NCBI RefSeq assembly: GCF_000227725.2
Contig: NZ_MU255056.1
Coordinates: 1,122,324 to 1,186,323, forward strand
Direction: 5' to 3'
DNA length: 64,000 nt
Source: Thiorhodospira sibirica ATCC 700588
GTDB taxonomy: Bacteria; Pseudomonadota; Gammaproteobacteria; Ectothiorhodospirales; Ectothiorhodospiraceae
Shown here: positions 54,835-63,429 of the stretch, piece after piece
How positions within the stretch are numbered: position 1 is the first letter of the stretch
How the letters are laid out: the number at the start of each line of letters is the position of its first letter
The notes under the pieces: model-generated
The model's database searches: none
What the model was told of the DNA's origin: nothing
Seen by the model: only the letters and a program-made list of their open reading frames with translations
Program-made: the position numbers and the translations under genes

Positions 54835-56640
54835 TTAAGACTGCATGTCCACCAGTTCGCGTTGCGGGCGGGTGCGCGAAGGGCTGCTATACATCGACAC
54901 CGGGCAGCTGTCCGGTTCGTCTGGACGCGAAAAACGCAGTTCTTGCGCATAGGGGAAGACATCGCCATACACCCCCCGGCGCACCTCCCACTGACGCTGC
55001 CGCCAATAGCTGTCATCAAACAGCTCGGGATGCAGGCTGCGCAGCAGGCGCCGCAATTTCGGATCGGTGGTCAGGAAAGTCAAAAACTCCTCCGGGAACA
55101 CATCATGCGGCCCGACGCTGTACCACGGCTCTGAGCTGAGCTCATCCTCCGGATGCAGCGGCGGCGGAATCTTGCGAAACTCGCATTCGGTTAGATAGCA
55201 GATCTCGTCGTAGTCATAAAACACCACTTTTTTGCTGCTGGTCACCCCGAAATTTTTAAACAACAGATCACCGGGGAAGATATTGACCGCCATCAGTTGC
55301 TTGATCGCATGGCCCCAGTCATCCAGCACCGCACGGGCTTCTTCCGGGGTGGCGCTTTCCAGATAGACATCCAGCGGAATCAGGCGTTTTTCGGTGTATA
55401 GATGCCGGATAAACAGCAAATCTCCCTCGATTTCCAGCTGTGAAGGAATCGCTTCTTGCAGCTCTTGCAGCAGTGCCTCGGAAAACCGCGCCAAGGGAAA
55501 GGCGACGTTGATAAATTCCAGGGTATCCGCCATGCGCCCCACCCGGTCATGCATTTTCACCTGCAGATAACGCCGCTTGACCAGTTCGTGCGTGACCTCT
55601 TTTTGCGGGGCAAAGCGGTCACGGATCACCTTGAAAACATGCGGATACGAGGGCAGGGTAAACACCGCCATCACCAGCCCACGGGTTCCTGGAGCCACCT
55701 CGAAACAGTCGTCGGTATCTTCCAGATGGTGTAAAAAATCGCGGTAAAAATCGTGCTTGGCCTGTTTATGAAAGCCAATCGCCATATACAGCTCAGCCAG
55801 CGGTTTATGCGGCATGATGCTTTGCAAAAACATCACCGTGGCTGCCGGTACCGGGGTTTTCACCAGAAAATAGGCCCGCGCAAAGCTAAACACGGTTTCG
55901 GCTTCTTCTTCCGTGGTCAGCAGGGTGTCGGCATACAGACCGCCGCGCTCATTATTCGCCAGCGGTATGATGAAGGGATGGCTGTCATCACCCTGCACCA
56001 CGCGCCCGATCAGATAGGCCGCCTTGTTGCGGAAGAAGGGAAATTCCAGCACATCAATGCGCCAGTGCTTGATCTGGCGCTGCGCAAAGGGGCTGCGATC
56101 CATCAAGGCCTGGGCAATGCGTTCGGCGTCGCGGTCAATGTCTTCGTAAGGGACATTGAAATAAAAGGCCGAGAGGATTTCCCAGGCACAGGATTGCAGG
56201 CCGCCATCGCGCGGATGAAAGGACATAAACCCCCGGTAGCGCTCAGCCAGCGCTGCGCGATCCACCACCGATTCCACGAAAATATTCTTGTTATTGAAGT
56301 ATTTGCGCTCAAAGGTGCGGCAAAAGACCGAGTTATAGAAGGTTTCGGCCAGCTCCGGGCGGCTGTGGCGCATCAACAGATCGGTATAGGCGGTTTTGAC
56401 ACTTTCCCACAGCGCCTCATCAAGCGTTTCCATGTCAAAGGATTTTTTCAGCTTGCCGATGGTTTCGCGCACCCGCTTGTCATAAAAACTGATGCGAGTG
56501 GCCGCTGCCATGCGCACCGCCTCCCATTCAGCGGCTTCAAAGCGTTCCCGGGCGACGCTGGTGATTTCCTGAAAGAACGAGAAATGGCGCTCAAAGCCGG
56601 TGAGGATGGAGCGCGCAATCTGTTGGGCGAGGTCGTGCAT
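54835..56640 (-). CDS. aceK: isocitrate dehydrogenase kinase/phosphatase
   Basis: A 601-residue bifunctional enzyme that switches isocitrate dehydrogenase off by phosphorylation, sending carbon into the glyoxylate bypass. The start at 56640 (MHDLAQQIARSILTGFERHF) is the family-typical one. FDMETLDEALW and the kinase-like part with NIFPGDLLFKNFGVT and VVFYDYDEICYLTEC are conserved blocks (catalytic Asp in DYDE). It diverges from aceA, the gene of the enzyme whose flux it controls. Confidence 0.94.
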   Translation of the reverse strand: MHDLAQQIARSILTGFERHFSFFQEITSVARERFEAAEWEAVRMAAATRISFYDKRVRETIGKLKKSFDMETLDEALWESVKTAYTDLLMRHSRPELAETFYNSVFCRTFERKYFNNKNIFVESVVDRAALAERYRGFMSFHPRDGGLQSCAWEILSAFYFNVPYEDIDRDAERIAQALMDRSPFAQRQIKHWRIDVLEFPFFRNKAAYLIGRVVQGDDSHPFIIPLANNERGGLYADTLLTTEEEAETVFSFARAYFLVKTPVPAATVMFLQSIMPHKPLAELYMAIGFHKQAKHDFYRDFLHHLEDTDDCFEVAPGTRGLVMAVFTLPSYPHVFKVIRDRFAPQKEVTHELVKRRYLQVKMHDRVGRMADTLEFINVAFPLARFSEALLQELQEAIPSQLEIEGDLLFIRHLYTEKRLIPLDVYLESATPEEARAVLDDWGHAIKQLMAVNIFPGDLLFKNFGVTSSKKVVFYDYDEICYLTECEFRKIPPPLHPEDELSSEPWYSVGPHDVFPEEFLTFLTTDPKLRRLLRSLHPELFDDSYWRQRQWEVRRGVYGDVFPYAQELRFSRPDEPDSCPVSMYSSPSRTRPQRELVDMQS

Positions 56641-56790
56641 GGTGGGTAGTTGACCTGTAAGCTGGGGTTTAGAGGAAGAACCAGACCTTAGTATTAACGG
56701 CGGCAATTATCCATAATTACTAATATTGGATTTTTCAATTCATAGTATTGAAATATATTTTTAACCGTTTAGGCCATTGATCCATTATCC

Positions 56791-56819
56791 TTGACGCACT
56801 GCACAAAAAGGAATTTAAA
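56791..56819 (+). promoter_or_regulatory. sigma-70 promoter candidate for aceA
   Basis: TTGACG, a 17-base spacer, then TTTAAA, 57 bases before the aceA ATG, in an AT-rich 236-bp gap between the divergent aceK and aceA genes. Confidence 0.55.
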
Positions 56820-56876
56820 GCTTTTTGGTAACATTTAGCAATAACCCATTTCAATAATCGTTATAAAAGGTTCCTG

Positions 56877-58187
56877 ATGAATAAGAGCAGACAGCAGCAA
56901 ATCAAAGACTTAGAACGTGATTGGGCAGAAAATCCCCGCTGGAAAGGGGTCAAGCGCGGCTATAATGCCGAGTCTGTTGTGCGCCTGCGTGGTTCTCTGC
57001 AACCGGAACACACCTATGCCCGTCGCGGTGCTGAAAAGCTGTGGAACCTGGTCAATGGCAGTGCAAAGAAAGGCTATGTCAACTGTTTGGGCACCCTGAC
57101 CGGCGGTCAGGCCGTACAGCAGGCCAAAGCCGGTATTGAGGCGATTTATCTGTCAGGCTGGCAGGTTGCTGCGGATGCCAACACCTCCGAAACCATGTAC
57201 CCCGACCAGTCCCTGTACGCCTATGACTCCGTGCCGACCGTCGTGCGTCGCATCAACAATGCCTTCAAGCGTGCCGATGAGATTCAATGGAGCCGGGGCA
57301 TTGATCAGGATTCTGCCGAATTCATCGACTACTTCCTGCCCATCGTCGCTGATGCCGAGGCCGGTTTTGGCGGTGTGCTCAATGCTTTTGAGCTGATGAA
57401 GAATATGATCAACGCCGGCGCTGCGGGTGTGCATTTTGAAGACCAGCTCGCTGCGGTGAAAAAATGCGGCCACATGGGTGGCAAGGTGCTGGTCCCGACC
57501 TCCGAGGCCGTACAGAAGCTGGTCGCTGCCCGTCTGGCGGCTGACGTGATGGGTGTGCCGACGGTGCTGCTGGCGCGTACCGATGCCGAGGCCGCGAACC
57601 TGCTGACCACCGACGTGGATGATAACGACCGTCCTTTCGTCACCGGTGAGCGCACTGCAGAAGGCTTTTTCCGCGTCAAGCACGGCCTGGAACAGGCTAT
57701 CAGCCGTGGTCTGGCCTATGCCCCTTATGCCGATCTGGTATGGTGCGAAACCGGCACCCCGGATATCGGCTTTGCGCGTGAATTTGCCGAGGCACTGAAG
57801 GCCCAAAACCCCAACCAGCTGCTGGCCTATAACTGCTCGCCTTCGTTCAACTGGAAGAAAAACCTTGACGACAAGGCCATTGCCGAATTCCAGGACAAGC
57901 TTTCCGAGCTGGGCTACAAGTATCAATTCATCACCTTGGCCGGGGTTCACAGCATGTGGTTTAACATGTTCACTTTGGCCTATGACTATGCCCGTGGTGA
58001 AGGCATGCGCCACTATGTCGAGAAAATTCAGCAGCCTGAATTTGATTCACGCGACAAAGGCTATACCTTCGTATCGCATCAGCAGGAAGTGGGCGCTGGC
58101 TACTTCGATGATGTCACCACCACCATTCAGGGCGGTACCTCTTCCGTCACTGCATTGAGTGGTTCCACGGAAGAAGAGCAGTTCTAA
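56877..58187 (+). CDS. aceA: isocitrate lyase
   Basis: A 436-residue enzyme cleaving isocitrate to glyoxylate and succinate. The catalytic loop is [14 protein letters not shown] (Cys near residue 197). [44 protein letters not shown] (Mg binding) and [13 protein letters not shown] are further conserved blocks. Shine-Dalgarno AAAGG lies 6 bases upstream. No aceB (malate synthase) is in the window. Confidence 0.97.
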   Translation: MNKSRQQQIKDLERDWAENPRWKGVKRGYNAESVVRLRGSLQPEHTYARRGAEKLWNLVNGSAKKGYVNCLGTLTGGQAVQQAKAGIEAIYLSGWQVAADANTSETMYPDQSLYAYDSVPTVVRRINNAFKRADEIQWSRGIDQDSAEFIDYFLPIVADAEAGFGGVLNAFELMKNMINAGAAGVHFEDQLAAVKKCGHMGGKVLVPTSEAVQKLVAARLAADVMGVPTVLLARTDAEAANLLTTDVDDNDRPFVTGERTAEGFFRVKHGLEQAISRGLAYAPYADLVWCETGTPDIGFAREFAEALKAQNPNQLLAYNCSPSFNWKKNLDDKAIAEFQDKLSELGYKYQFITLAGVHSMWFNMFTLAYDYARGEGMRHYVEKIQQPEFDSRDKGYTFVSHQQEVGAGYFDDVTTTIQGGTSSVTALSGSTEEEQF

Positions 58188-58204
58188 ATCTGCTGTAGTA
58201 CGCC

Positions 58205-58235
58205 AAACGGCCGCTTTTTGCGGCCGTTTTTGTTT
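58205..58235 (+). terminator. rho-independent terminator after aceA
   Basis: ACGGCCGC-TTTTT-GCGGCCGT followed by TTTTTGTTT, 20 bases after the aceA stop. Confidence 0.92.
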
Positions 58236-58276
58236 GTGTCCAACCGGTTTTAAGCCTTGCCCAAGGATTTGCAGCC

Positions 58277-58588
58277 ATGCGCTATGTGATTTACGCCCAA
58301 GATGTCCCTGATTCCCTTCCTCTGCGCGCAACAGCCCGTCCCGCCCATCTGGCCCGTCTGGAGGCCCTGCAGGCCGAGGGGCGTTTATTTCTGGCCGGTC
58401 CGCTGCCTGCCATTGACAGCCTTGATCCAGGCCCGGCGGGGTTTAGCGGCAGTCTGATTGTGGCTGAATTCGCTTCGCTGGAAGCAGCAAAGCAGTGGGC
58501 CGAGGCAGACCCTTATGTCGCGGCTGGGGTTTATGCCCAGGTCACGGTGAGTCCCTTCAAACAGGTCTTTCCCGTCAGCGCGCAATAA
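58277..58588 (+). CDS. yciI: YciI family protein
   Basis: A 103-residue ferredoxin-like fold protein. [20 protein letters not shown], then [23 protein letters not shown] and GGSLIV-type [19 protein letters not shown] are the family's blocks; the His-Asp pair thought to form its active site is represented by His near residue 27 and the [10 protein letters not shown] segment. No function is established. It lies alone between the aceA terminator and acnB. Confidence 0.88.
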   Translation: MRYVIYAQDVPDSLPLRATARPAHLARLEALQAEGRLFLAGPLPAIDSLDPGPAGFSGSLIVAEFASLEAAKQWAEADPYVAAGVYAQVTVSPFKQVFPVSAQ

Positions 58589-58693
58589 GCCGTGTCTACA
58601 CGCCCATCTGTTAAAATGGCCTGCGTACCCTGCTGGGGCCGTTATCTCTGGCAGACGCCTTTGATTTTACCGTTAACAACCTAAGGTTTAACC

Positions 58694-61300
58694 ATGCTTG
58701 AAACCTATCGCCAACACGTTGCTCAACGTGCAGCCGAAGGGCTTGTGCCCAATCCCCTGACCTCTGAAATGACCGCGCAACTGGTGGACTTGCTCAAAGC
58801 ACCGCCCGCCGGTGAAGAGGCGTTTTTGCTGGAGTTATTGACCCATCGGGTTCCCCCCGGTGTGGATGAGGCCGCCTATGTCAAGGCTGGTTTTCTGAGC
58901 GCGGTCGCCAAAGGTGAGGTCAGCTCCCCGCTGATTGACAAGGCACACGCGGTCAAACTGCTGGGCACCATGCAAGGCGGCTACAACATCGTCACCTTGG
59001 TAGAATTGCTGGATGATGCCGAACTCGGGGCCAAGGCCGCCGACGAACTCGAACACACCCTGCTCATGTTTGATGCCTTCCACGATGTCGCTGCCAAGGC
59101 CAAAGCCGGAAACGCACATGCTAAACGGGTGTTGCAGGCGTGGGCAGATGCCACATGGTTTACCAACAAAGCAGACATTCCTGAAAAGATCAGCCTGACC
59201 GTCTTTAAAGTCACTGGCGAAACCAACACTGACGATCTCTCGCCTGCCCCGGATGCCTGGTCGCGCCCGGACATTCCGCTACACGCCAAAGCCATGCTGA
59301 AAATGGTGCGTGATGGCATCGAACCCGATGAACCCGGCGCCGTCGGCCCGCTCAAGCAGATTGAACGCATCAAGGCTCAAGGCTTTCCGGTGGCGTATGT
59401 GGGCGATGTGGTCGGCACCGGCTCCTCGCGCAAATCCGCCACCAACTCGGTGTTGTGGTTTTTCGGCGATGACATCCCCTATGTGCCCAACAAGCGCGCC
59501 GGCGGCTTTTGCTTTGGTGGCAAAATTGCGCCGATTTTCTACAACACCATGGAAGACGCCGGCGCACTGCCCATTGAAATGGATGTCTCCCGCCTGGAAA
59601 TGGGGCAGGTGATTGATCTGTATCCCCATGCCGGAAAGGTCTGCCGTCATGACAGCGACGAAGTGCTGAGCGAATTTACTCTGAAAACGCCGGTATTGCT
59701 CGATGAAGTGCGTGCCGGTGGGCGCATCCCGCTGATCATTGGCCGGGGCCTGACGGAAAAAGCGCGTGCCGAATTGGGTCTGGGGCCTTCAGAGATTTTC
59801 AAGCGGCCACAGCCCCCGGTGGACAGCAACAAGGGCTACACGCTGGCACAAAAAATGGTCGGGCGCGCCTGCGGCGTAGACGGAATTCGTCCAGGCACCT
59901 ACTGCGAACCGAAAATGACCACCGTCGGCTCGCAAGACACCACCGGGCCAATGACCCGTGATGAACTCAAAGATCTCGCCTGTCTGGGCTTTTCCGCCGA
60001 TCTGGTGATGCAATCCTTTTGCCATACGGCAGCCTATCCCAAGCCGGTGGACATCAGCACCCAACACACCCTCCCCGACTTCATCATGAATCGCGGCGGC
60101 GTGTCGCTGCGCCCAGGAGATGGCATCATCCACTCCTGGCTCAACCGCATGTTATTGCCTGATACCGTCGGCACCGGCGGCGATTCACACACCCGCTTCC
60201 CGATGGGCATCTCCTTCCCCGCTGGTTCCGGTCTGGTCGCCTTTGCCGCTGCCACCGGCGTCATGCCGCTGGATATGCCCGAATCCGTGCTCGTGCGGTT
60301 TCAGGGCAAACTCCAACCCGGCGTCACCCTGCGCGATCTGGTTCATGCCATTCCCTATTTTGCCATTCAGCAAGGACTGCTGACGGTTGAAAAGAAAGGC
60401 AAGAAAAACATCTTCTCCGGACGCATTCTGGAAATCGAAGGGCTGGAGCATCTCACTGTCGAACAGGCCTTTGAACTCTCCGACGCCTCGGCAGAACGCT
60501 CAGCCGGGGGTTGCACCATCACCCTGTCAGAAGAATCCATTGCCGAATATCTGCGCTCCAACATCACCCTGCTGCGCTGGATGATCGCCAATGGCTACGG
60601 CGATGCCCGCACCATCGAACGCCGGGCGCAGGCGATGGAAGCCTGGCTGGCTGATCCGCAACTGCTGCGCGCCGACAAAGATGCCGAATACAGCGCCGTC
60701 ATTGAGATTGATCTTGACCAGATCAAAGAGCCGATCCTGTGCGCCCCCAACGATCCAGACGATGCACGCCTGCTGTCTGAGGTCGCCGGGGCACGCATTG
60801 ATGAAGTCTTTATCGGCTCGTGCATGACCAACATCGGCCATTTCCGCGCTGCGGGCAAACTGCTGGAGCAACACAAAGGCGCCCTGCCAACGCGCCTGTG
60901 GATCTCCCCGCCCACGCGCATGGATCAACACCAGCTTACCGAAGAAGGCTATTACGGAATTTATGGCCGGGCTGGCGCACGCACCGAAATGCCGGGCTGC
61001 TCCCTGTGCATGGGCAATCAGGCGCGAGTGGCCGCCAACAGCACCGTGGTTTCCACCTCCACCCGCAACTTCCCCAATCGTCTGGGCGATGGCGCGGATG
61101 TCTACTTGGCCTCTGCCGAACTGGCCGCCGTGGCCTCAATTCTGGGGCGTCTGCCAACCCCACAGGAATATCTGCAGTATGCCGATAACCTCAACACCAT
61201 GGCCGCAGAGATCTACCGCTACCTCAACTTTGACCAGATGGAACAGTACCGCAAAGCCGCTGGCACAGCAGGCAAAGTGATCCCCATTGTTGCGGCATAA
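58694..61300 (+). CDS. acnB: aconitate hydratase B
   Basis: An 868-residue aconitase of the AcnB type with its N-terminal HEAT-like domain ([19 protein letters not shown]) ahead of domain 4 ([17 protein letters not shown]) and domains 1-3. Cluster ligands are in [11 protein letters not shown] and in [12 protein letters not shown]. It isomerises citrate to isocitrate, supplying AceA and the TCA cycle, and AcnB apo-forms bind RNA in E. coli. An AAGG lies 8 bases before the ATG. Confidence 0.96.
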   Translation: MLETYRQHVAQRAAEGLVPNPLTSEMTAQLVDLLKAPPAGEEAFLLELLTHRVPPGVDEAAYVKAGFLSAVAKGEVSSPLIDKAHAVKLLGTMQGGYNIVTLVELLDDAELGAKAADELEHTLLMFDAFHDVAAKAKAGNAHAKRVLQAWADATWFTNKADIPEKISLTVFKVTGETNTDDLSPAPDAWSRPDIPLHAKAMLKMVRDGIEPDEPGAVGPLKQIERIKAQGFPVAYVGDVVGTGSSRKSATNSVLWFFGDDIPYVPNKRAGGFCFGGKIAPIFYNTMEDAGALPIEMDVSRLEMGQVIDLYPHAGKVCRHDSDEVLSEFTLKTPVLLDEVRAGGRIPLIIGRGLTEKARAELGLGPSEIFKRPQPPVDSNKGYTLAQKMVGRACGVDGIRPGTYCEPKMTTVGSQDTTGPMTRDELKDLACLGFSADLVMQSFCHTAAYPKPVDISTQHTLPDFIMNRGGVSLRPGDGIIHSWLNRMLLPDTVGTGGDSHTRFPMGISFPAGSGLVAFAAATGVMPLDMPESVLVRFQGKLQPGVTLRDLVHAIPYFAIQQGLLTVEKKGKKNIFSGRILEIEGLEHLTVEQAFELSDASAERSAGGCTITLSEESIAEYLRSNITLLRWMIANGYGDARTIERRAQAMEAWLADPQLLRADKDAEYSAVIEIDLDQIKEPILCAPNDPDDARLLSEVAGARIDEVFIGSCMTNIGHFRAAGKLLEQHKGALPTRLWISPPTRMDQHQLTEEGYYGIYGRAGARTEMPGCSLCMGNQARVAANSTVVSTSTRNFPNRLGDGADVYLASAELAAVASILGRLPTPQEYLQYADNLNTMAAEIYRYLNFDQMEQYRKAAGTAGKVIPIVAA

Positions 61301-61315
61301 AAATCGCCGTGCGTT

Positions 61316-61345
61316 TTGCATTGATGCAAGCCCCGGCGCTATAAT
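61316..61345 (+). promoter_or_regulatory. sigma-70 promoter of rpsT
   Basis: TTGCAT, an 18-base spacer, and a perfect TATAAT (61340-61345), followed by a GC-rich discriminator (AGCGCG) as in growth-rate-controlled ribosomal promoters. Confidence 0.75.
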
Positions 61346-61370
61346 AGCGCGATGGTCTGCATGACCAGAT

Positions 61371-61405
61371 AACGGCGGGTCGGCACAAGGCTAACCCGCC
61401 GTTTT
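61371..61405 (+). terminator. terminator-like hairpin in the rpsT leader
   Basis: AACGGCGGGT-CGGCACAAGGCT-AACCCGCCGTT followed by TTGTCG. It lies between the rpsT promoter and its start, so it could end acnB transcripts, attenuate rpsT, or both. Confidence 0.6.
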
Positions 61406-61466
61406 GTCGTTATTCTTATTTTTTATCCTTATTTTTCCGTGCTGTTTTGTATCAGGAGATACCCCT

Positions 61467-61730
61467 TTGGCAAATATCAAATCCGCCCGCAAGCGCGCCC
61501 GTCAGGCAGAAGTCAGCCGTCAGCGCAACGTCGCCCTGCGCTCGCGCTTTCGCACCGCCGTAAAAAAAGTCATCAAAGCCCTGCGTGACGGCGACAAACA
61601 AGCCGCCCAAAGCGCCTACCAGGCCGCCGTGCCGATCATTGATGGCGCCGTCAACAAAGGCATCATCCACCGCAACAAAGCGGCCCGCCACAAAAGCCGC
61701 CTCAATACCCGCATCAAAGCCGCCTCCTAA
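61467..61730 (+). CDS. rpsT: 30S ribosomal protein S20
   Basis: An 87-residue basic protein, MANIKSARKRARQAEVSRQR to the end RLNTRIKAAS, with HRNKAARHKSRL conserved. The start is TTG at 61467, behind AGGAGA 7 bases upstream; a longer frame exists from 61404 but its first residues are not S20-like. E. coli rpsT also starts with UUG, a feature tied to its autoregulation. Confidence 0.95.
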   Translation: MANIKSARKRARQAEVSRQRNVALRSRFRTAVKKVIKALRDGDKQAAQSAYQAAVPIIDGAVNKGIIHRNKAARHKSRLNTRIKAAS

Positions 61731-61750
61731 ATCCTGCCAGCACCCGTTTG

Positions 61751-61840
61751 CTGGGAGCGCGGAGCACCCACTCCGCATAAAAACGTGGCGGCATCATCTT
61801 GATGCCGCTGCCTGTAGCGACACCGTCCAGGTGTCGCCAC
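61751..61840 (+). repeat. family B and family A REP-like hairpins after rpsT
   Basis: CTGGGAGCGCGGAGC-ACCCA-CTCCGCA (family B type) at 61751-61778, then GTGGCGGCATC-ATCTT-GATGCCGC and GCGACACC-GTCCA-GGTGTCGC ending in CCAC (61785-61840). The rest of the gap to 61995 shows only a short broken frame (HLEQLQNWQPLIKQGTITK then a stop) of no known family. Confidence 0.7.
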
Positions 61841-61994
61841 CTCAAATCCGCACTACACGCTCCCCAAACCAACCCCACCCACCTCGAACAACTACAAAAC
61901 TGGCAACCGCTCATCAAACAAGGCACCATCACCAAATAAACCGAAACAGCCCTACAAGGTGTATCCGTTGAGCACATCCAAGGTATGCTGAACG

Positions 61995-62052
61995 GCATGA
62001 CGCCTGAATTACGCCGAGCGGCGAAGCAGCGTTGGCTTGAATGAATTGTACC
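61995..62052 (-). other. decayed attC-like site downstream of the OXA gene
   Basis: Read on the minus strand this closely resembles the well-known 60-base attC of aadA-type cassettes (CAATTCATTCAAGCC...GCTTCGC...AATTCA). About 43 of 50 aligned central bases agree with the form recalled. The core sites are altered: GTCATGC in place of GTTRRRY and GGTACAA in place of the RYYYAAC end, so recombination should be impaired. It sits 17 bases beyond the OXA stop, where a cassette attC belongs. Confidence 0.6.
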
Positions 62053-62068
62053 TGCTGTGTTGTTGTCA

Positions 62069-62860
62069 CTATTGCGGCGTTGGCAGCGCGTCAATGGATT
62101 GCAGGATCGCACGAGCTATCTGCTCTCGCTTGGCAAGGTCACCCATTCGATTGGGGGTATCAATATTCAGTGCGAAGAATACCGGCCCGGTCGGCCACTC
62201 AACCCACCCGATCCACCAGCCTATTTGCCCCTCCCAACCGGTCTTGGCGCGCAGAATCCATTCTCGCCCAGCTTCGACAATCATGATGTCCTTCACGAGA
62301 CGTTGATGCTCGATTTTAAAGGGCAGTTCATTCCTGTAGAGGCGCTGCAGGAAGGAAATCTGCTCATACGCGGAGATGGCGAGATTGCCATCTACCCAGT
62401 AGGCACCCTCGCGACTGGTCGGATCTGCATTACCATAGTCAAGTTGCTCCAGGTAGCGGCGCGCCGCCTCTTCACCAATTTTCTTCGCGAATTGCTCATA
62501 AACCCAAAGTGCAGATACGCGCATGGCAGAACGGAGGTTTTGATCACGGTTGTGGTCGGAGAAGCCCCGTTCAACTCCGTCCCACTCAAACACCTGAAAC
62601 TCATCACTAACGGCACCGGAATCCAGTGCCAATAAGGTATGCGGAATCTTGAATGTGGAGGCTGGAGAAAAGCGTTTGGCTGCTCGTTCCTGTCCATAGA
62701 CCCACACAGGATAGTTTTTATTACGTTCATCGACCACCACGATAGTGCCCTTTGCATTAAACTTGTCAAAAAACGTGCCCCAATCAGAACGGTCTTGCGC
62801 AGCGCCGCATAACGGAAAGGCAATAGTGAATAAAAGAAACAAAAGCGATTGGATTCGCAT
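62069..62860 (-). CDS. bla(OXA): class D beta-lactamase, OXA-2-like
   Basis: A 263-residue enzyme with a signal peptide (residues 1-21). Class D motifs: SPASTFKIPHT (S68-T-F-K71, nucleophile and carboxylated lysine), YGN at 142-144 (LDYGNAD), KTG at 206-208 (LRAKTGWEG). The second motif is S116-A-L118 rather than the usual S-x-V. The overall sequence (DEFQVFEWDGVERGF, NELPFKIEHQRLVKDIMIVE, FFALNIDTPNRM) resembles the OXA-2/OXA-46 group. GGAG lies 5 bases before the ATG. Beyond each end is an attC-like site, as in an integron cassette, but no integrase gene is visible. Hydrolysis spectrum cannot be read from sequence. Confidence 0.93.
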   Translation of the reverse strand: MRIQSLLFLLFTIAFPLCGAAQDRSDWGTFFDKFNAKGTIVVVDERNKNYPVWVYGQERAAKRFSPASTFKIPHTLLALDSGAVSDEFQVFEWDGVERGFSDHNRDQNLRSAMRVSALWVYEQFAKKIGEEAARRYLEQLDYGNADPTSREGAYWVDGNLAISAYEQISFLQRLYRNELPFKIEHQRLVKDIMIVEAGREWILRAKTGWEGQIGWWIGWVEWPTGPVFFALNIDTPNRMGDLAKREQIARAILQSIDALPTPQ

Positions 62861-62873
62861 GGATTCTCCAAAA

Positions 62874-62935
62874 ATTTAACGCCAAGCTCACCAGCACCGC
62901 TATTCTCGGATTCGGCTGGAGCAGCTCAGTTAGGT
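62874..62935. other. attC-like recombination site (62 bp)
   Basis: Starts ATTTAAC (matches RYYYAAC) and ends GTTAGGT (matches GTTRRRY). Inside, AGCTCACCAGC and GCTGGAGCAGCT pair as an imperfect inverted repeat with one unpaired G, as in attC L boxes with an extrahelical base. It lies 13 bases upstream of the OXA start codon, so it would be the attC of a preceding cassette. Confidence 0.7.
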
Positions 62936-63429
62936 TTGATTAAACAATTCAGGCTGCTTTTAGTGTAATTTATAAAATTGATTATTTGCGAATCTTGCAC
63001 CATTTAAAATCTCAAGTTTAGCAGAATTTTTATTGACTCATTTTTCTATTTTATGGTAACTCCTCAGGCTGCGGCGTAAACGTCACGCGCAATCTCTCAA
63101 ACGGATTCTGCCGATTGAACGTGCTGATTTCCCTGACCGCATCACCCGCTAACGGAGTTCAAAGTACCCTGCAGCTTCAACGCGGGTTACCCAACGCATC
63201 GCCACGGCCGTTTCACCCGGTCGGGCGCATGATGTCCGTTGAAACACGCGGGTCTCTCTCGTTGCCGGAGGTTCGGGCCTTCACCGTGTCTCACCCATTA
63301 CGGTGAGCATTTGGCGACGAGGCCGTCTGCTGTTTTTTGTCTCATCACGCCAAGCGTTACTGAATGGGCGCTGTCCGGATCAGGGTAGGGTCTGGTAGTG
63401 ATTTCCAAGGCTTTTGCATTGGCTTATAG
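62936..63429. other. 494 bases without a recognised gene
   Basis: 62936-63060 is AT-rich. 63060-63310 is GC-rich and, on the minus strand, reads GTGAGACACGGTGAAGGCCC, CGAACCTCCGGCAACGAG and CCGACCGGGTGAAACGGCC, which has the flavour of a structured RNA, perhaps a group II intron domain. No intron-encoded protein is seen. 63310-63429 holds nothing recognisable before the IS3 end. Confidence 0.35.

Noticed and set aside
55753..56649. 298-codon plus-strand frame
   Set aside because: Opposite aceK, which has conserved motifs through the same region.
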